Shown piece after piece: positions 49,940 through 62,863 of a stretch of DNA of 64,000 nucleotides. The DNA lies in contig JAPXFQ010002133.1 of the NCBI GenBank assembly GCA_028564705.1, positions 682,001 to 746,000 of the forward strand. Direction: 5' to 3'. The DNA comes from Apricaphanius iberus (taxonomy: Eukaryota > Chordata > Actinopteri > Cyprinodontiformes > Aphaniidae). The notes below the pieces were generated by a model that saw nothing but the letters and a program-made list of their open reading frames with translations, did not search any database and was not told the origin of the DNA. The translations under genes and the position numbers were made by a program. Numbering within the stretch: the stretch's first letter is position 1; every line of letters begins with the position of its first letter.

Positions 49940-51783
49940 GTGAGTACCATCACCAACACCCTCTGCTGTTCTCCGGAGCATGGCTCGTTAAACCGGGCTG
50001 GCGGCATGCTTAATTTGTGGCTGTACTTTGAGTTAAAAGGGTCTTTTTGGAGCCGGGGATTTTGCTCCGCCGGAGGGCGAATCCTGTTGCTCGCCGTTAG
50101 CATTAGCCGCCATCAGTCGTTCTTTAGCTTTTCGTGAACATGATGTCGTGACATCATGATGGCAGGCTTTGTTTAAATTCATATCAGTTCTCCATGTTAT
50201 TTAGTGGGGTATGAACCGGAGCATACTGGTGATTTAATGAGGTTTGTAACGCAGTAGGCCCGGCTAACAAACAGCGGCCCGGCGCATGGTAAGGCCCGGA
50301 GTTAGCTCGGGCTAATCCCTCAGTTTGCTGACTTTAGATTAAAATTATCCCTCCCTGTAGATGATCAAATAATAAGGGGATTTTCATGAAGTGTTCCCGC
50401 GTTGGAATTGCTCAGGATTCCGCGTTGAAAGGCCGCAGAAATGGCAGCGGCTCGGAATCACGACCCGACACCCACAGGCTCCATTGTACCTCCCAGCTTC
50501 GCCTTTTGTCTGGCCCTCCTTCCTGCTGTGTGGCGGTTTAAAACGCTCACATGTGAGGGGAAAAACGGGTCTTAAATCGGTTGTTTCGCGCTATATCACG
50601 TAAAATGGGTTTATTCAAAGGATTTGTTTCGTAACACTGAAATAAAATAAGGACTAACCTGTTGGTAGTTAGATTTCGGAGGGCAGAAAACTACACTAAA
50701 GGTCGAAAGTATGAAGGCACAATGGGGTCGGCTAATGGGGATGCCACTCAAACCACCTGCAGAAATTTCTCTAAAATTGTCTATGAATGTTTGATAAAAC
50801 CATGTTGAAAAGGCTTTAAGGTGATTTTTAAAATTATATTGATGTTATAAATGTAGGTTAAAAGTAAATTGTGGATTTTAAATGCTCAGGTTTTGGTGAA
50901 ATTACACCAAATGGTAATTGTTTGCTTTAAATTAGCCAAAAAGGCCTTTTTTTGTTACTGTAGAATATACTTTTGTGTTTTAAATATGCGCTATAGATAA
51001 CATTAGGTTGACTGCATCGAATTTTAAAACAAAACGTCAAATTATTTAATTGCTTTAGAACAAAACGACCAATTCTGGAAAGTAGATTTATTCCTACGGC
51101 TAGCATAGTTTATCTCTACATTCAAGCTTTTTCTCCAGGATGTTGTTATAAGGACCTTAAACCATTGGGAGGACAAAGCGTGACGTTGGTTGTGGGTTTG
51201 AAACCGCGTAAAGCCATGCTACGATAACAAAAAATCCAGGTTAACATTTGCAGAAGAATTACTAATTTCTTGTTCTTTTTGATTTATTCCAATCCAAGGA
51301 ATTTATTTCGTCTACCAAATCTGTCAGGTGATTTATTCCTTCAAGACGACAGAAATTAAAGCAAATTCTTTTACATTATGCCTAAAATCTTGAGAAATTT
51401 TGCTGGTAAACTTATTTGGATGGTTTTAATTAGCGTAACTAATCCGGCTTTTTCCTGCCATCTTTAATATTTGTTGTCGGGTTGTATTGAAGATTTTAGA
51501 GATGAGGATTGCCTCTCCGTGCCCTCTGGCTTCCACAAGGGGGCGCTTCTTAGCTCTTCATAGTTTTATAGAGCCGCTTACTGGTGAATTAGTAATGTCT
51601 GTGATCCCAACCAACTACTCGCTGTAATATTTGACCCGTTTGCCATCAGTCAGCAGCTTTAGTCTGAAATCAGAGCTTTGAGGAGTCCGGTTAGGACCAG
51701 AAGTGAAAGAGGGCGCTTTGTTCGGTTTTAGTTTGTCTTCACTGCCTGTCTGAACGCTAACCGGCATCTTTAACTTCTCTCAG
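49940..51783. other. bzw1 intron 1
   Basis: GC-rich first 500 bp (continuing the CpG-rich promoter area), then AT-rich DNA. No exon or transposon recognised apart from the palindrome at 50139. Confidence 0.5.
50139..50158. promoter_or_regulatory. 20-bp perfect palindrome in bzw1 intron 1
   Basis: CATGATGTC-GT-GACATCATG: two 9-bp perfect arms, each with a TGACATCA/TGATGTCA-like half, about 200 bp after the first donor. A bZIP-dimer-type site is possible; chance is not excluded. Confidence 0.3.
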
Positions 51784-51792
51784 GTGTCTTTT

Positions 51793-54700
51793 ATGAATAA
51801 TCAAAAGCAGCAAAAGCCAACGCTTACCGGCCAGCGTTTCAAAACGAGGAAAAGAGGTAAACGCGTTGTTTTTTTCTTCTGCTTCTAGACGCCTTCCTGT
51901 TCTCTACGTTTCTTTCAATGTTTCAAGTTTTTTTCCTTATTTTTTTTTTGACAGATGAAAAGGAGAGATTTGACCCTACTCAGTTTCAAGAAAGTATCGT
52001 ACAAGGCTTGAACCAAACTGGCACTGATTTGGAGGCGGTCGCAAAGTTCCTTGATGCCTCTGGCGCCAAACTCGACTACCGCCGGTATGCAGAGACTCTG
52101 TTCGACATCCTGGTGGCCGGCGGGATGCTGGGTGAGTCCGATTGGGGACGTAGGTAATCCCCTAAACGCTTCTAGTCGCGTCTGAAAGCTAAACGGTGGC
52201 GTCTGCTGTTGTCCCGCAGCCCCAGGCGGGACTCTATCTGACGACATGACCCGCACAGAGTTCTGTCTCTTCACGGCGCAGGAAGACCTGGAGACAATGC
52301 AAGCATATGCTCAGGTGAAATGAGGTCGAGTGACAGAAACGCCCCCCCCTCTGTTTTCTGAAGGCTTGATTGGTTGCTGATGAGGCGTTTTGTTCTCGCC
52401 AAACAGGTTTTTAACAAGCTGATCAGGCGCTACAAGTACCTGGAGAAGGGCTTCGAGGAGGAGATCAAGAAGGTGAATAAATCTACCATCATCAAACCGT
52501 TTCTTTGTTCACTGAGCCGTTTGTAGATGCAACCGGAAACCCACGGTCTGCCAGGAGAGGCTTCAGCGTTCAGATCCGAGCGCGTTTTTACAGCTCGTTT
52601 CTGTTTGTTTGCAGTTGCTGCTGTTTCTAAAGGGGTTCACTGAGTCCGAGCGCAACAAACTGGCCATGCTGGCCGGCATCCTGCTGGCCAACGGCAGCAT
52701 ATCCGCCTCCATCCTGATCAGCCTCTACAACGAAAACCTCGTCAAAGAGGGTGAGGGGGGGGGTCTCTCCGCCAGCTTTCCTCCTTCAAAGACGTTGTCT
52801 TTTTGTTTGAGTTTTGACCCAAACGGGCCTCCGTGTTTGCAGGGGTCTCTGCAGCCTTCGCTGTCAAGCTTTTCAAGTCATGGATCAACGAGAAGGACAT
52901 CAACTCTGTCGCTGGCAGTCTCCGCAAAGTCGGCATGGACAACAGGCTGATGGTAAATATCGATATACAACACTGCAGTAAGGTTTGTGTAAAAAGTAAT
53001 TCCTGCTGTACTTGTATAAGTAGACTGAGTCCATCCGGTGGTGGAAGCACTCTTTGAATACAAGGAACCATAAAACAGCAGCCCGAACCAAGAAGCGAGG
53101 CTATGTTCAATAATATTTATTCACCATTTAATCCAATAAAGCAGAGAATCCACATTGTGTCATCATGCATCAGCCTCCACAGACGATTCCCATTTTCACA
53201 CTAGTGACAGTGAGCTACATTGTTTAAACGGTCCTAGTTAGCACGATGCATTTAATACGCAGGGGCATTCTTTTAAATGTCCGTTTACTGTCCGCATCAA
53301 GTGGTTATAGATGTGAAGTTTAATTCGTCTAAATAAAGTTTTACAGCAGAAAAATGTTTTGCCAATGAGTGCAGAATAATTTACAGCCACTTGTAGATGT
53401 TGGGCAACACACTTTAATCGGTGTCTGATTTAAATAGTTGGCAATAATTCTGATCAATATTTTAATATAATTGTAACGTTTGCGTTAACTCCTTTAACCT
53501 GCTAAGCCCTGTTTTCAGGGGAAAAAGCATAAAAGTCTACATAACTTCAATAATGTATTCCCCAAGCGTCAAAAATATTATGTCTGACACTATTTCTGAG
53601 TAAATTATAATAAACTGAAGGAGAAATTAGACATTTCTCTTGTCACGTTTTCATGTTTAACACACGAAAACACCACGCTGACAATGTTTCCATGCACAAT
53701 AATGCCACTGAACACAGTCAGCAACTCCTTCACCATATATATACCAAATATGAAAGAAATAGAGCAAAAGCTTCCAGAAACGTTTTAGAAAGGACACCAC
53801 CAGTCAGAAACTGAATTTCACACTTTCCACTTCCAATAAAAACTTATTTCCATGAATGGAGTCAAAAACCATCTATTGAAGCTTTTGGATATGAAATGAG
53901 ACTACTGCTTTATCAATTTATCCTATTTAGCACCATATAAAATCAATAAATATATTAAAAAAACATCAAAATAAATAATTTTGTCTCCAAATGGAGAAGA
54001 TGGAAAAACGGTTGGATTTATAATAACATAAGTTGTTTATTTTAGTTCCTTTTGTCTATTTAGCCCTGATATATTATGAATCATTTGTAAACATTCATGT
54101 TTTGAATAAAATACAGCTTTGGTCTTGTTTTGTAAACATTAGAGTCTAAAGTTTGAGCAAAGGCTGAAAATTGTTTTATTATCCTTTCATTGCGGATGAA
54201 TATGTCCGTAACTCGTTGGACCCACGGAAGGGTCCACATGGCTTTAGAGGCTAAAGGAGCAGGGGGCTGGATTTTTAAAATAACTTGTATTCATGTTCAG
54301 TTTTGTAATTGTATTGGGTAATAAAGTAAAATGAGCCCACCCATGTGTAATCCCATTATCTTGAAGAGCCCGTGTGCTGCGAAATAGTCTGCGATTTGGT
54401 GGCAGAATATCCCGCGCTTACACGCGGATGCGACGTCCATCTACAATTCTTGCGCATTCTCGATTTAACAGGAAGAAGGAAGAGAATTAATCGGTCGATT
54501 AAACACTTACTTCGTGGCTAGACATGTTGCCTGTTGTCGTACAGCTGGCGAGGTGCGGTGGCTTTAAAGTGCGCTAAGTGACAGATTTATTTACTTTTTT
54601 GCTCGCTCCCGCGGTGGCTGGAGTTACTCGCAGTCGCAAGTTTAATATCTTCAATCCGGCCCCCTGCTCCTTTAACATTCCTGACATTTCCGCCCAAAAT

Positions 54701-57700
54701 ATTTTAAAAACGCGTAACCACAAAAAATAATAGGCCCTTTTTGAACCATTTGGAGTAGAGATATGGCTAGGTGCCATTCTTGCCCTCTTGTATAATTTTT
54801 AATACGGTCAAAAAGACACAAATTTTGTGTGTGCTTATTAAAATGTATAACATATATGCTCAAATTGTTTTAGGATTCCGTGGTGATACTAAAAACACTG
54901 TGGGTCTATAGTCTGATTTATTTTCTTTATCCACAAACAAAATGACAGTAATACACAAAAAATGAGCAGTTTACATAATAAATGATCAACTAAATGTCAA
55001 AGGGGCCCAAAAAAGGTTAAATTTGTGCCAAATCTCTAAATCAAAGCTCCACGGCTTCCACAATGTTGTTGCGGGTTGACAGATACCGTCTCTACGATCC
55101 AACTATATGGTCGGCTGCGCTCGGCTGATACTCCGAAGAATGGTGGAATCAACAAGTCAAGCAGCTGCTTCAAAGCCCTGGGGAAATTGTTATCCATCTA
55201 AGCAGAGGAGTGACAGAAAAACAGAAACTAGAGTAGTTTTAGCTGAAGCCTACACTAGATGGACCCACATAAAACATTTCTACGGCATCAAACACAAATG
55301 GAAACTGCGACTTTCCTCCTGGATCGGTAAGCTAACTTACTAGCTAGCTTTAGCTGTTAGCTAAACTCCTCGAAAATGCATTCCTCACTGGACACAGTTC
55401 AGGTTGTTCACTGTGCGTATCGGCAGCCAACCTGGCAACCCAACACCTGGAAGTATTTTTTTTCTATTTTTATTGTATCTACTACCTGGATAAACTAGAT
55501 GCCGCTTTCATGTTCATGTTCCATATCCAACCTTTAATCTTGTTTCGGGCAACACTTCTGTCTTTAGAAGAGTGGCTTCATATTACCAGACACTAACGTC
55601 TAATTTTGAAGGACGGGTTCAGACATTTTGAACAATAATAGTACGCATACATGCAGTAATCCAAGACAACTTCACACTTTTGCGAGATTTATTCACAAAA
55701 TGTCAGTTTTCCAGCCAACACCTTTCATCAATAAATCGCATCTACTCTAGGCATGCACTAAACTAACAGTTTGGAAAGTGAAACACAATTGTGGAAAACG
55801 ACCCCCCCCCAACATAGGGAATGTGGAAACTGTATAGCACGGTCCTTGGCTGTAATTTATATTTTAGTTTTTGGCCAAATGGAACATGGTCCGCTCTTAA
55901 TAACGTCAGTGAAAAGTGCCTGCGTCAAATATAAGATGCAGAGCATTGGGAGTCGTCAAATATGCGTCAGAATTCGTTAGGATTTGGTGGATTTTAGAAG
56001 TGTTAATAGTTACGATCACATCACAGAATCCTGGAGGGACTCAATGAGGGGTATAAATGGAAAGTTGAGTGGAAGGGGAAACAATCGCACCACCAACTGT
56101 AGATCTAAACTCTTTTCATGTTCAGTACTGCAGTTTTATTAATCTTTTTAAACTGAAATTAGATTATTCATAAAACTGTCTTTCAATGTCTGGAAAAACG
56201 ACATTTGAGCGTTTTTCCAACAGAAAACACGCATGACGTCCAAAACCTCGCCTGCTTTGTGACTGTTTGAGTTTTTCTTCTCCACAGGAACTTTTTCCTG
56301 CAAACAAACGGAGCTGCGAGCATTTTTCTAAGTACTTTACCGACGCCGGGCTGAAGGAGCTTTCCGACTTCGCCCGCAACCAGCAGTCGATAGGTGCCCG
56401 CAAGGAGCTGCAGAAGGAGCTCCAGGAGATGATGCTGCGTGGAGACCCTCAGAAAGAGGTTAGCTCTCAGCTTTTTTCTCCGTGAAAGCCACGTGGAACG
56501 ATGCGGAGCTTTAACCGGGCGGGTTGTTTGCGTCTCAGATCATCGCCTTCACCAGGGAGGAGATGAAGAAGGCCGGCCTCTCTGAGCAGGCCATGATCAG
56601 CATCATCTGGACCAGCCTGATGAGCTGCGTGGAGTGGAACAAGAAAGAAGAGCTGGTGACCGAACAAGCCATCAAACACTTGAAGGTGGGCCTGGAAATA
56701 CTTTTACAGTAGTTGAAGGTCTGGGACAGAAGGGTAAAAGCCTACTAAATGAAGTTCTTGTACTCCAGTCTCCCAGAATGCAACTGTGATTAATCTGTTC
56801 TCAGTTTCCAATGACAGCAGAGCAGCTCTGGAGATCTTTCTGCTCCTGGTAGATTTAATTAGACTAGCGCCCCCTGTTGTTGGAGCTGTGCTCACACCTT
56901 ACCAAGTACAGTACCAAGCTTCTGTTCTGATCTCAGGCCGTCGCAGGTAACAAAAGGATCAGCTCTCAAGGTGCTGCCAAAATGTAAAAACCAACGACGG
57001 ATGTTTCAAATAAAGGGTCAATTCAGAGTTTTGTTGGGTTGAACTCTGAGCTGTCTCTCTTGGTACTTGCAGCAATACAGCCCTCTGCTGAAAGCCTTCA
57101 CCTCCCAGGGTCTGTCCGAGGTCAGCCTGCTGCTGAAGATCCAGGAGTACTGCTACGACAACATCCACTTCATGAAGGCGTTTCAGAAGATCGTGGTGCT
57201 CCTCTACAAAGGTCTGACCAGCAGCAGACGCGTCCTTCATCCCCTGTTTGTTATAATGAACGGCTCTGAATCAAATCAGGTGTTGAGAAACTTTCTGTCA
57301 TCTCCCAGCTGACGTATTGAGTGAAGAGGCCATCCTGAAGTGGTACTCTGAAGCTCACCTTGCCAAGGGGAAAAGCGTTTTCCTCGAGCAGATGAAGAAG
57401 TTCGTCGAGTGGCTGAAGAACGCAGAGGAAGGTAACCACGCCCACTCCATCCATGGAAAGCAAATGACACATTGAAAGCTGTGTTTCAGAGATTAGAGGC
57501 TGGTTGTGGTTGGATCAGATCATCAGTAGAAGGATCCAAAATATCATCTTGTTTTTATTGTGATCATTTAGTAGGCAGGTTTTGTTTCTCCAAGTTAAGG
57601 ATGTCTGTAATAGCAGCTAGCATTACTAAACTGACTCTTTATAGCAGCTAACATGGCTAGCATTAGTAAACCAACTGGCTTTATTAGCAGCTAGCATGGC

Positions 57701-60477
57701 TAGCATTAATAAACCAACTGTCTTTATTAGCAGCTAACATGGCTAGCATTAGTAAACAGACTGGCTTTATTAGCAGATAGCATGGCTAGCATTAATAAAC
57801 CAACTGTCTTTATTAGCAGCTAACATGGCTAGCATTAGTAAACAAACTCTTTATTAGCAGATAGCATGGCTAGCATTAATAAACCAACTGTCTTTATTAG
57901 CAGCTAGCATGGCTAGCAGTAGTAAGCAGACTGGCTTTATTAGCAGCTAACATGGCTAGCATTAGTAAACAGACTGGCTTTATTAGCAGCTAACATGGCT
58001 AGCATTAGTAAACAAACTCTTTATTAGCAGATAGCATGGCTAGCATTAGTAAACCAACTGGCTTTATTAGCAGCTAGCATGGCTAGCATTAATAAACCAA
58101 CTGTCTTTATTAGCAGCTAGCATTAGTAAGCAGACTGGCTTTATTAGCAGCTAACATGGCTAGCATAAGTAAACAAACTGTCTTTATTAGCAGCTAACAT
58201 GGCTAGCATTAGTAAACAGACTGGCTTTATTAGCAGCTAACATGGCTACCATAAGTAAACAAACTGTCTTTATTAGCAGCTAACATGGCTAGCATTAGTA
58301 AACAAACTGGCATTATTAGCAGCTAGCATGGCTAGCATTAATAAACCAACTGTCTTTATTAGCAGCTAACATGGCTAGCATTAGTAAACAGACTGGCTTT
58401 ATTAGCAGATAGCATGGCTAGCATTAATAAACCAACTGTCTTTATTAGCAGCTAACATGGCTAGCATTAGTAAACAAACTCTTTATTAGCAGATAGCATG
58501 GCTAGCATTAATAAACCAACTGTCTTTATTAGCAGCTAGCATGGCTAGCAGTAGTAAGCAGACTGGCTTTATTAGCAGCTAACATGGCTAGCATTAGTAA
58601 ACAGACTGGCTTTATTAGCAGCTAACATGGCTAGCATTAGTAAACAAACTCTTTATTAGCAGATAGCATGGCTAGCATTAGTAAACCAACTGGCTTTATT
58701 AGCAGCTAGCATGGCTAGCATTAATAAACCAACTGTCTTTATTAGCAGCTAGCATTAGTAAGCAGACTGGCTTTATTAGCAGCTAACATGGCTAGCATAA
58801 GTAAACAAACTGTCTTTATTAGCAGCTAACATGGCTAGCATTAGTAAACAGACTGGCTTTATTAGCAGCTAACATGGCTACCATAAGTAAACAAACTGTC
58901 TTTATTAGCAGCTAACATGGCTAGCATTAGTAAACAAACTGGCTTTATTAGCAGCTAACATGGCTAGCATTAGTAAACAAACTGGCATTATTAGCAGCTA
59001 GCATGGCTAGCATTAATAAACCAACTGTCTTTATTAGCAGCTGGGAATAGGAAAATGTATCCTTACTGTAACTCAAGGCTTGTTTGCAGTTATACTGCAC
59101 AGCTCACTGTGTGGTATATGAAATTAGATTTGAGTGACATTTTTACTGACATAAGTCAATCTTTGAGGGGGGGAAAACTGGATGCATCCTTAAATAAATG
59201 GTCAGGGTTTCAGTTTTATGTCTAACTCCAGCCTGAGAAAATACTACCTGCCTATTTTAAAGCCTCAGTGTTCTTTCTGCTTGGAGTAAAAAATCAGAAT
59301 ATGATTTTAAAGTCTTTAATTAGAGCAAAAACAATTGGTGGGATAGCATTCAGCCATAGTCTAGAATTTAATTAACTTGAATTTCTCAACTACAAGACAT
59401 TTCTTGGTTTTTGATAAAAACAAACTTTACTACTAAGGGGAGGAATGCACAAAAACTCTACATTAAAAGTTACCAGCAAACGTGGATCTGGAGCCTACAT
59501 AACACATTTTGCAGTGTAAACTGACAGCTTCTCTGTAATTTATCAGAATATCTTTTTTTCAAATCATCACATCAATGTGTGCAGTGTTTTTATCATCAAG
59601 GATTGTTCTAATGTAGCAACTATTGCCTAATATATTACAAATGTTACCCTCAGTTTTCATCGTAATATAACATTCATGGAGCAGGACAGTTTCTCTCACC
59701 AGATGGATTAATGATGGAAGAACATAACAGTATTTTCTGCCATCCTGCTGTTTCCTGCAACTCCATGTTCTATATTTACCAAAGCTGCACTGCTTATAAA
59801 CTCATCATCCTGATGATGCTTCATATTTTCATCCCATTAGACCAAAACGTGTGAAATCTGTCTTAGTTCATTGGTTTGAACCCATCACAGCCTTTTGTGG
59901 TGGTGCTTTATCTGGATGGAGCCTTTAAGGCTTAGATTGACGTTTAATCTGCTGCTTCCTGCAAACAATCTTTTCCCCTGGAACAAGTCTGCCTTTTAAT
60001 TAAAAAAATGGTAATAGTAATCCTGCAGCATTTATCGACATGAAAACGTTGGCAAACATTTGACGCCAACCTGTTTTCGTCTTATTTGTGTTCAAATGCA
60101 AAACATAGTGTGTGTAACAAGTTGTTTTGGAGGGAGAAACGAACTAATCTGAAGCCCTTATGCTCCGGTTTCTGTAATGAAGTAACGAAATATCAGCTTT
60201 TATTCCCATTATTTATGCTGTACAGTTTAGCTCTAAATATTCTCCCAAAGAGAGGATCCAAGCCTGGCTGCTTTATTTTCCTGGAACAGAACTAACTTTA
60301 ACCATTAGGTGTTTGCTGGGAGGATTGTACAGGGTTTATGTCACAATTAAGGTTGAAACGAATAAAACTTGTCGTCAAACTTCTGCTTTTTTTTTTTTTT
60401 TTTTTGCGTTTCTCTAAAACCAATTAAATGTTTTCTTTCCTGCAGAGTCTGAGTCGGATGAAGAGGAGGCGGACTGA
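51793..60477 (+). CDS. bzw1: Basic leucine zipper and W2 domain protein 1 (eIF5-mimic protein)
   Basis: 11 coding exons: 51793-51856, 51955-52131, 52220-52314, 52407-52472, 52615-52750, 52843-52952, 56288-56458, 56539-56685, 57073-57211, 57309-57431, 60446-60477. Total 1260 bp, 419 aa, the family's usual length, intact. N terminus [20 protein letters not shown] is nearly invariant in the family. The middle is an eIF5C-like HEAT segment (exons 4-7); the C-terminal W2 domain (about 250-410) has [18 protein letters not shown] and [20 protein letters not shown], ending in an acidic tail [13 protein letters not shown]1 binds eIF2 and eIF3, competes with eIF5 and raises start-codon stringency. The ATG context is poor (TTT before, A after), which fits the autoregulation known for this family. 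Introns 7 (52953-56287) and 11 (57432-60445) hold transposons and a minisatellite. It could be one of two teleost copies. Confidence 0.95.
54253..54673. mobile_element. MITE in bzw1 intron 7
   Basis: The ends AAAGGAGCAGGGGGCTGGAT and (complement) AAAGGAGCAGGGGGCCGGAT are inverted repeats, 19/20 identical, about 420 bp apart. TA lies at each edge. No coding capacity; superfamily not assigned. Confidence 0.65.
55065..55537 (+). mobile_element. Copy of the 12.3-kb TIR element, bzw1 intron 7
   Basis: Shares GCGGGTTGACAGATAC at the left, AAACTAGAGTAGTTTTAG in the middle and CATATCCAACCTTTAA at the right end with the element at 12276-13134, but has only one exon-like block. That block reads [20 protein letters not shown] and then KLRLSSWI, followed by GTAAGC. 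CTAAGCAG just before it could be an acceptor. Confidence 0.65.
57600..59043. repeat. 43-bp minisatellite with 632-bp higher-order period, bzw1 intron 11
   Basis: About 33 units of TTTATTAGCAGCTAACATGG, then CTAGCATTAGTAAACAAACTGGC, with variants (AGCTAGC, AATAAACC, CTACCATAAG, short units lacking part). The order of variants repeats: markers at 57721, 58011 and 58241 recur at 58353, 58643 and 58873, each exactly 632 bp later. Confidence 0.95.
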
Positions 60478-61036
60478 AACCTTCATCACCAGACGAGCTC
60501 TTTTTCCACCCCCTCTTCGTTCTTTTTTTGTTTTGTAGCAGCAGGAGCAGTAGAACGTCTCGGCCCTTCCTCTTCTACCTCCTGTTACTGATTTCTCTCC
60601 ACAAACACTCGCTCCTACCACTGAAATGTTTAAAGCAGTATTTAAAGACGAACGGTCCTTGTCGACGAGCCGCGGCTCTGCTGCAAAATCAGAAAACGAT
60701 GATTTCTGCCCTCTTGGTTTGTTTCTAAGGCCTTCTGTAGTCTGAGTCGCAGGATTAAACACGACCTCAGCCTCTGGGTTTATATTTAAGGTAAAGCCAT
60801 GCAACTGCAAGGCTAACAAATATATTCAGTTTTGCCAAAGTCCTTTGTCCTGTTCCACTTTCCTTTAACTTTATTTTTATTTTTGGCAAGCCCAGTATTT
60901 TTTATTTTTTTGTTTCTGCTCAGTCTGTCTGAAGAAACGCCCCCACCGCCCTGTGTAAGATGCCTCGCCATCTACCCGATTATCGTCAGTTTATACTTTC
61001 TTTAATCTGATATAAACCAATTTGACTTTTTTATGA

Positions 61037-61042
61037 AATAAA
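61037..61042 (+). terminator. bzw1 poly(A) signal
   Basis: AATAAA 560 bp after the bzw1 stop, followed by a T-rich stretch and TGTCATGTTTT. The preceding 3' UTR contains no other AATAAA that I see. Confidence 0.7.
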
Positions 61043-62863
61043 GATTATTGAAACGCTTTTTTTTCCTGTCATGTTTTAATTATGTTCTACCCAAATGTCG
61101 TAAGTGAATTTTGTGCGTTTTGTCCTGTAAACGACGGCAATGGTGGGTAGAGCACACAGAAATTGTTCTTGAGTCGCATGATGGTACAATTGTTTATCAC
61201 CAATAAAGTTAAAAAATAGTTAAAGAAATGACTAATGGAAAAGTATTTAATAAAAAGGCTACTTCAGTAAAGGTCAGATTTAGAGACATTTGACAGGTTC
61301 TGGTATTTTAAAGACATGATAGTCTTGCAAATGTATAACAAGATTAACAAAAATGTAAATATAGTCTGTTCAAATTCAATTTATTTTAAATATAAAATTA
61401 AAACTAATACAGTAGGTCTGTGTGTGTCTAGGAAGAGCTGATGTATTTACTAGGCATGTTTAACACAAACTAGGTTAGTTTCTGGGTGTAGAGCATTTTG
61501 GATTAAAACATGTTCAGTTAATTTTATCACCATGAGTAAAGTATAGGGATGTAAAAAAAATATCGATATGCTAATATATTCAAAAGCAATGAGTTTTTAC
61601 TTAATAGGATTTTAATGGAACCATTAATTACGGTCCTTTTGGTAGTAAAGTTAAAAGTATGACCAGTAGTTGGTGGCTGTTTTCACCTTCGTTCTAGTGG
61701 ATCAATGGGTTTTAGAAATAAAACTGGATGTATGTATAAAACGTCAAGTGAGAGTACAAAGTATGGTGTAATAAGTTATTTTTAACACCTGCTCAAAAGG
61801 TTGCAATTCTATTAATCAGAACTTTTTAAATTAAGGTGTTAAGCACCACTTATCTGTTGAATAAAGTTGGAGTCTAGTTCAGTTTTACTTAAGTTTTACC
61901 AGATTTTATTACAAATAAATCAACAAAGACTGGTTGATAACATTTATTTTCTTGATACAAAAATACATTTTCTATTCAAGCAGCTTCACTCAATGTGTCA
62001 AAGCACAGGGGCGTCTGATATTCAAGTATTCCTTACAGTCCTGTTAGTATTTTGATCAGAGGTAGGCCTTCAGATTTAAAACACGGTTCTGAGGTAGAGA
62101 GCTAAATGTTCCAGTAATAGTTCAGCACTGTACTATAAACCTTAAGGGATCCATATGAGTAAAATATCACATTTTGTAATTCTCCCTATAAGTGCAAGAA
62201 GCAGCCTGATGTGGATCCTGTGCTGTTAAAGTGACTGTGCAAATCTGCTGTTGTAAACTTTTCAACACGGTAGGTTTAGGCCTACATGTCTGAACAATCA
62301 ACTTATGCCTTCTCATAAAAATGGTTGAAGCAGGTTAAGAAATTACCCCCACAGGTTTCTAAAACCTGCCTTTTCTTAAATATGTTTAGCTAGCTAGCTA
62401 GCCGCCATGTTGGGTAATGGATGAAGGGTTTCCAATTGACAACTTTGGGAGAGACATCTCTAAGAATCTTTTCTACTTGGAGCTAAAAATATGTCTTGAG
62501 TAGAAATCAAAAACGCAATAAATATATCACCCAGCTTGCTAGCTAGTTTTGGTTACGAATACACACCTTTTTATCTTTCTGCTATTTCATTAGGAGCTTA
62601 CTTTTTAGCGCAATGGAAGATGCCATATATTCATATAGTTCCCACCAAAGTTTTCTTCGGTGGGCAGAATAGAGTTTCGTTTGTTCAAAATTCCTCATAT
62701 TTAAAAACTGTTTTTAGCAACGGTTTTTTGTATGGTAAATTAGAACCCTTCACTTTTATTGTGAACAAAGAAAGCATATTTTTTTCCCGCCATTGTTACC
62801 AGTTGTACTGGTTACGGTTGTTGCTGCTAGCTTGCTTAGCTCCCAAACACCTTTAGGCTAACT
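61043..62863. other. Intergenic region after bzw1
   Basis: AT-rich, with GCTAGCTAGC words near 62393-62402 and 62540. No gene or recognised transposon. The longest frames are unsupported. Confidence 0.5.

Noticed and set aside
57600..59043. CRISPR-like array
   Set aside because: No unique spacers; it is a tandem minisatellite in an intron of a vertebrate gene.
62536..62856. 106-codon plus frame
   Set aside because: Begins without an ATG in AT-rich DNA, no recognisable domain, ends just before the hAT element.
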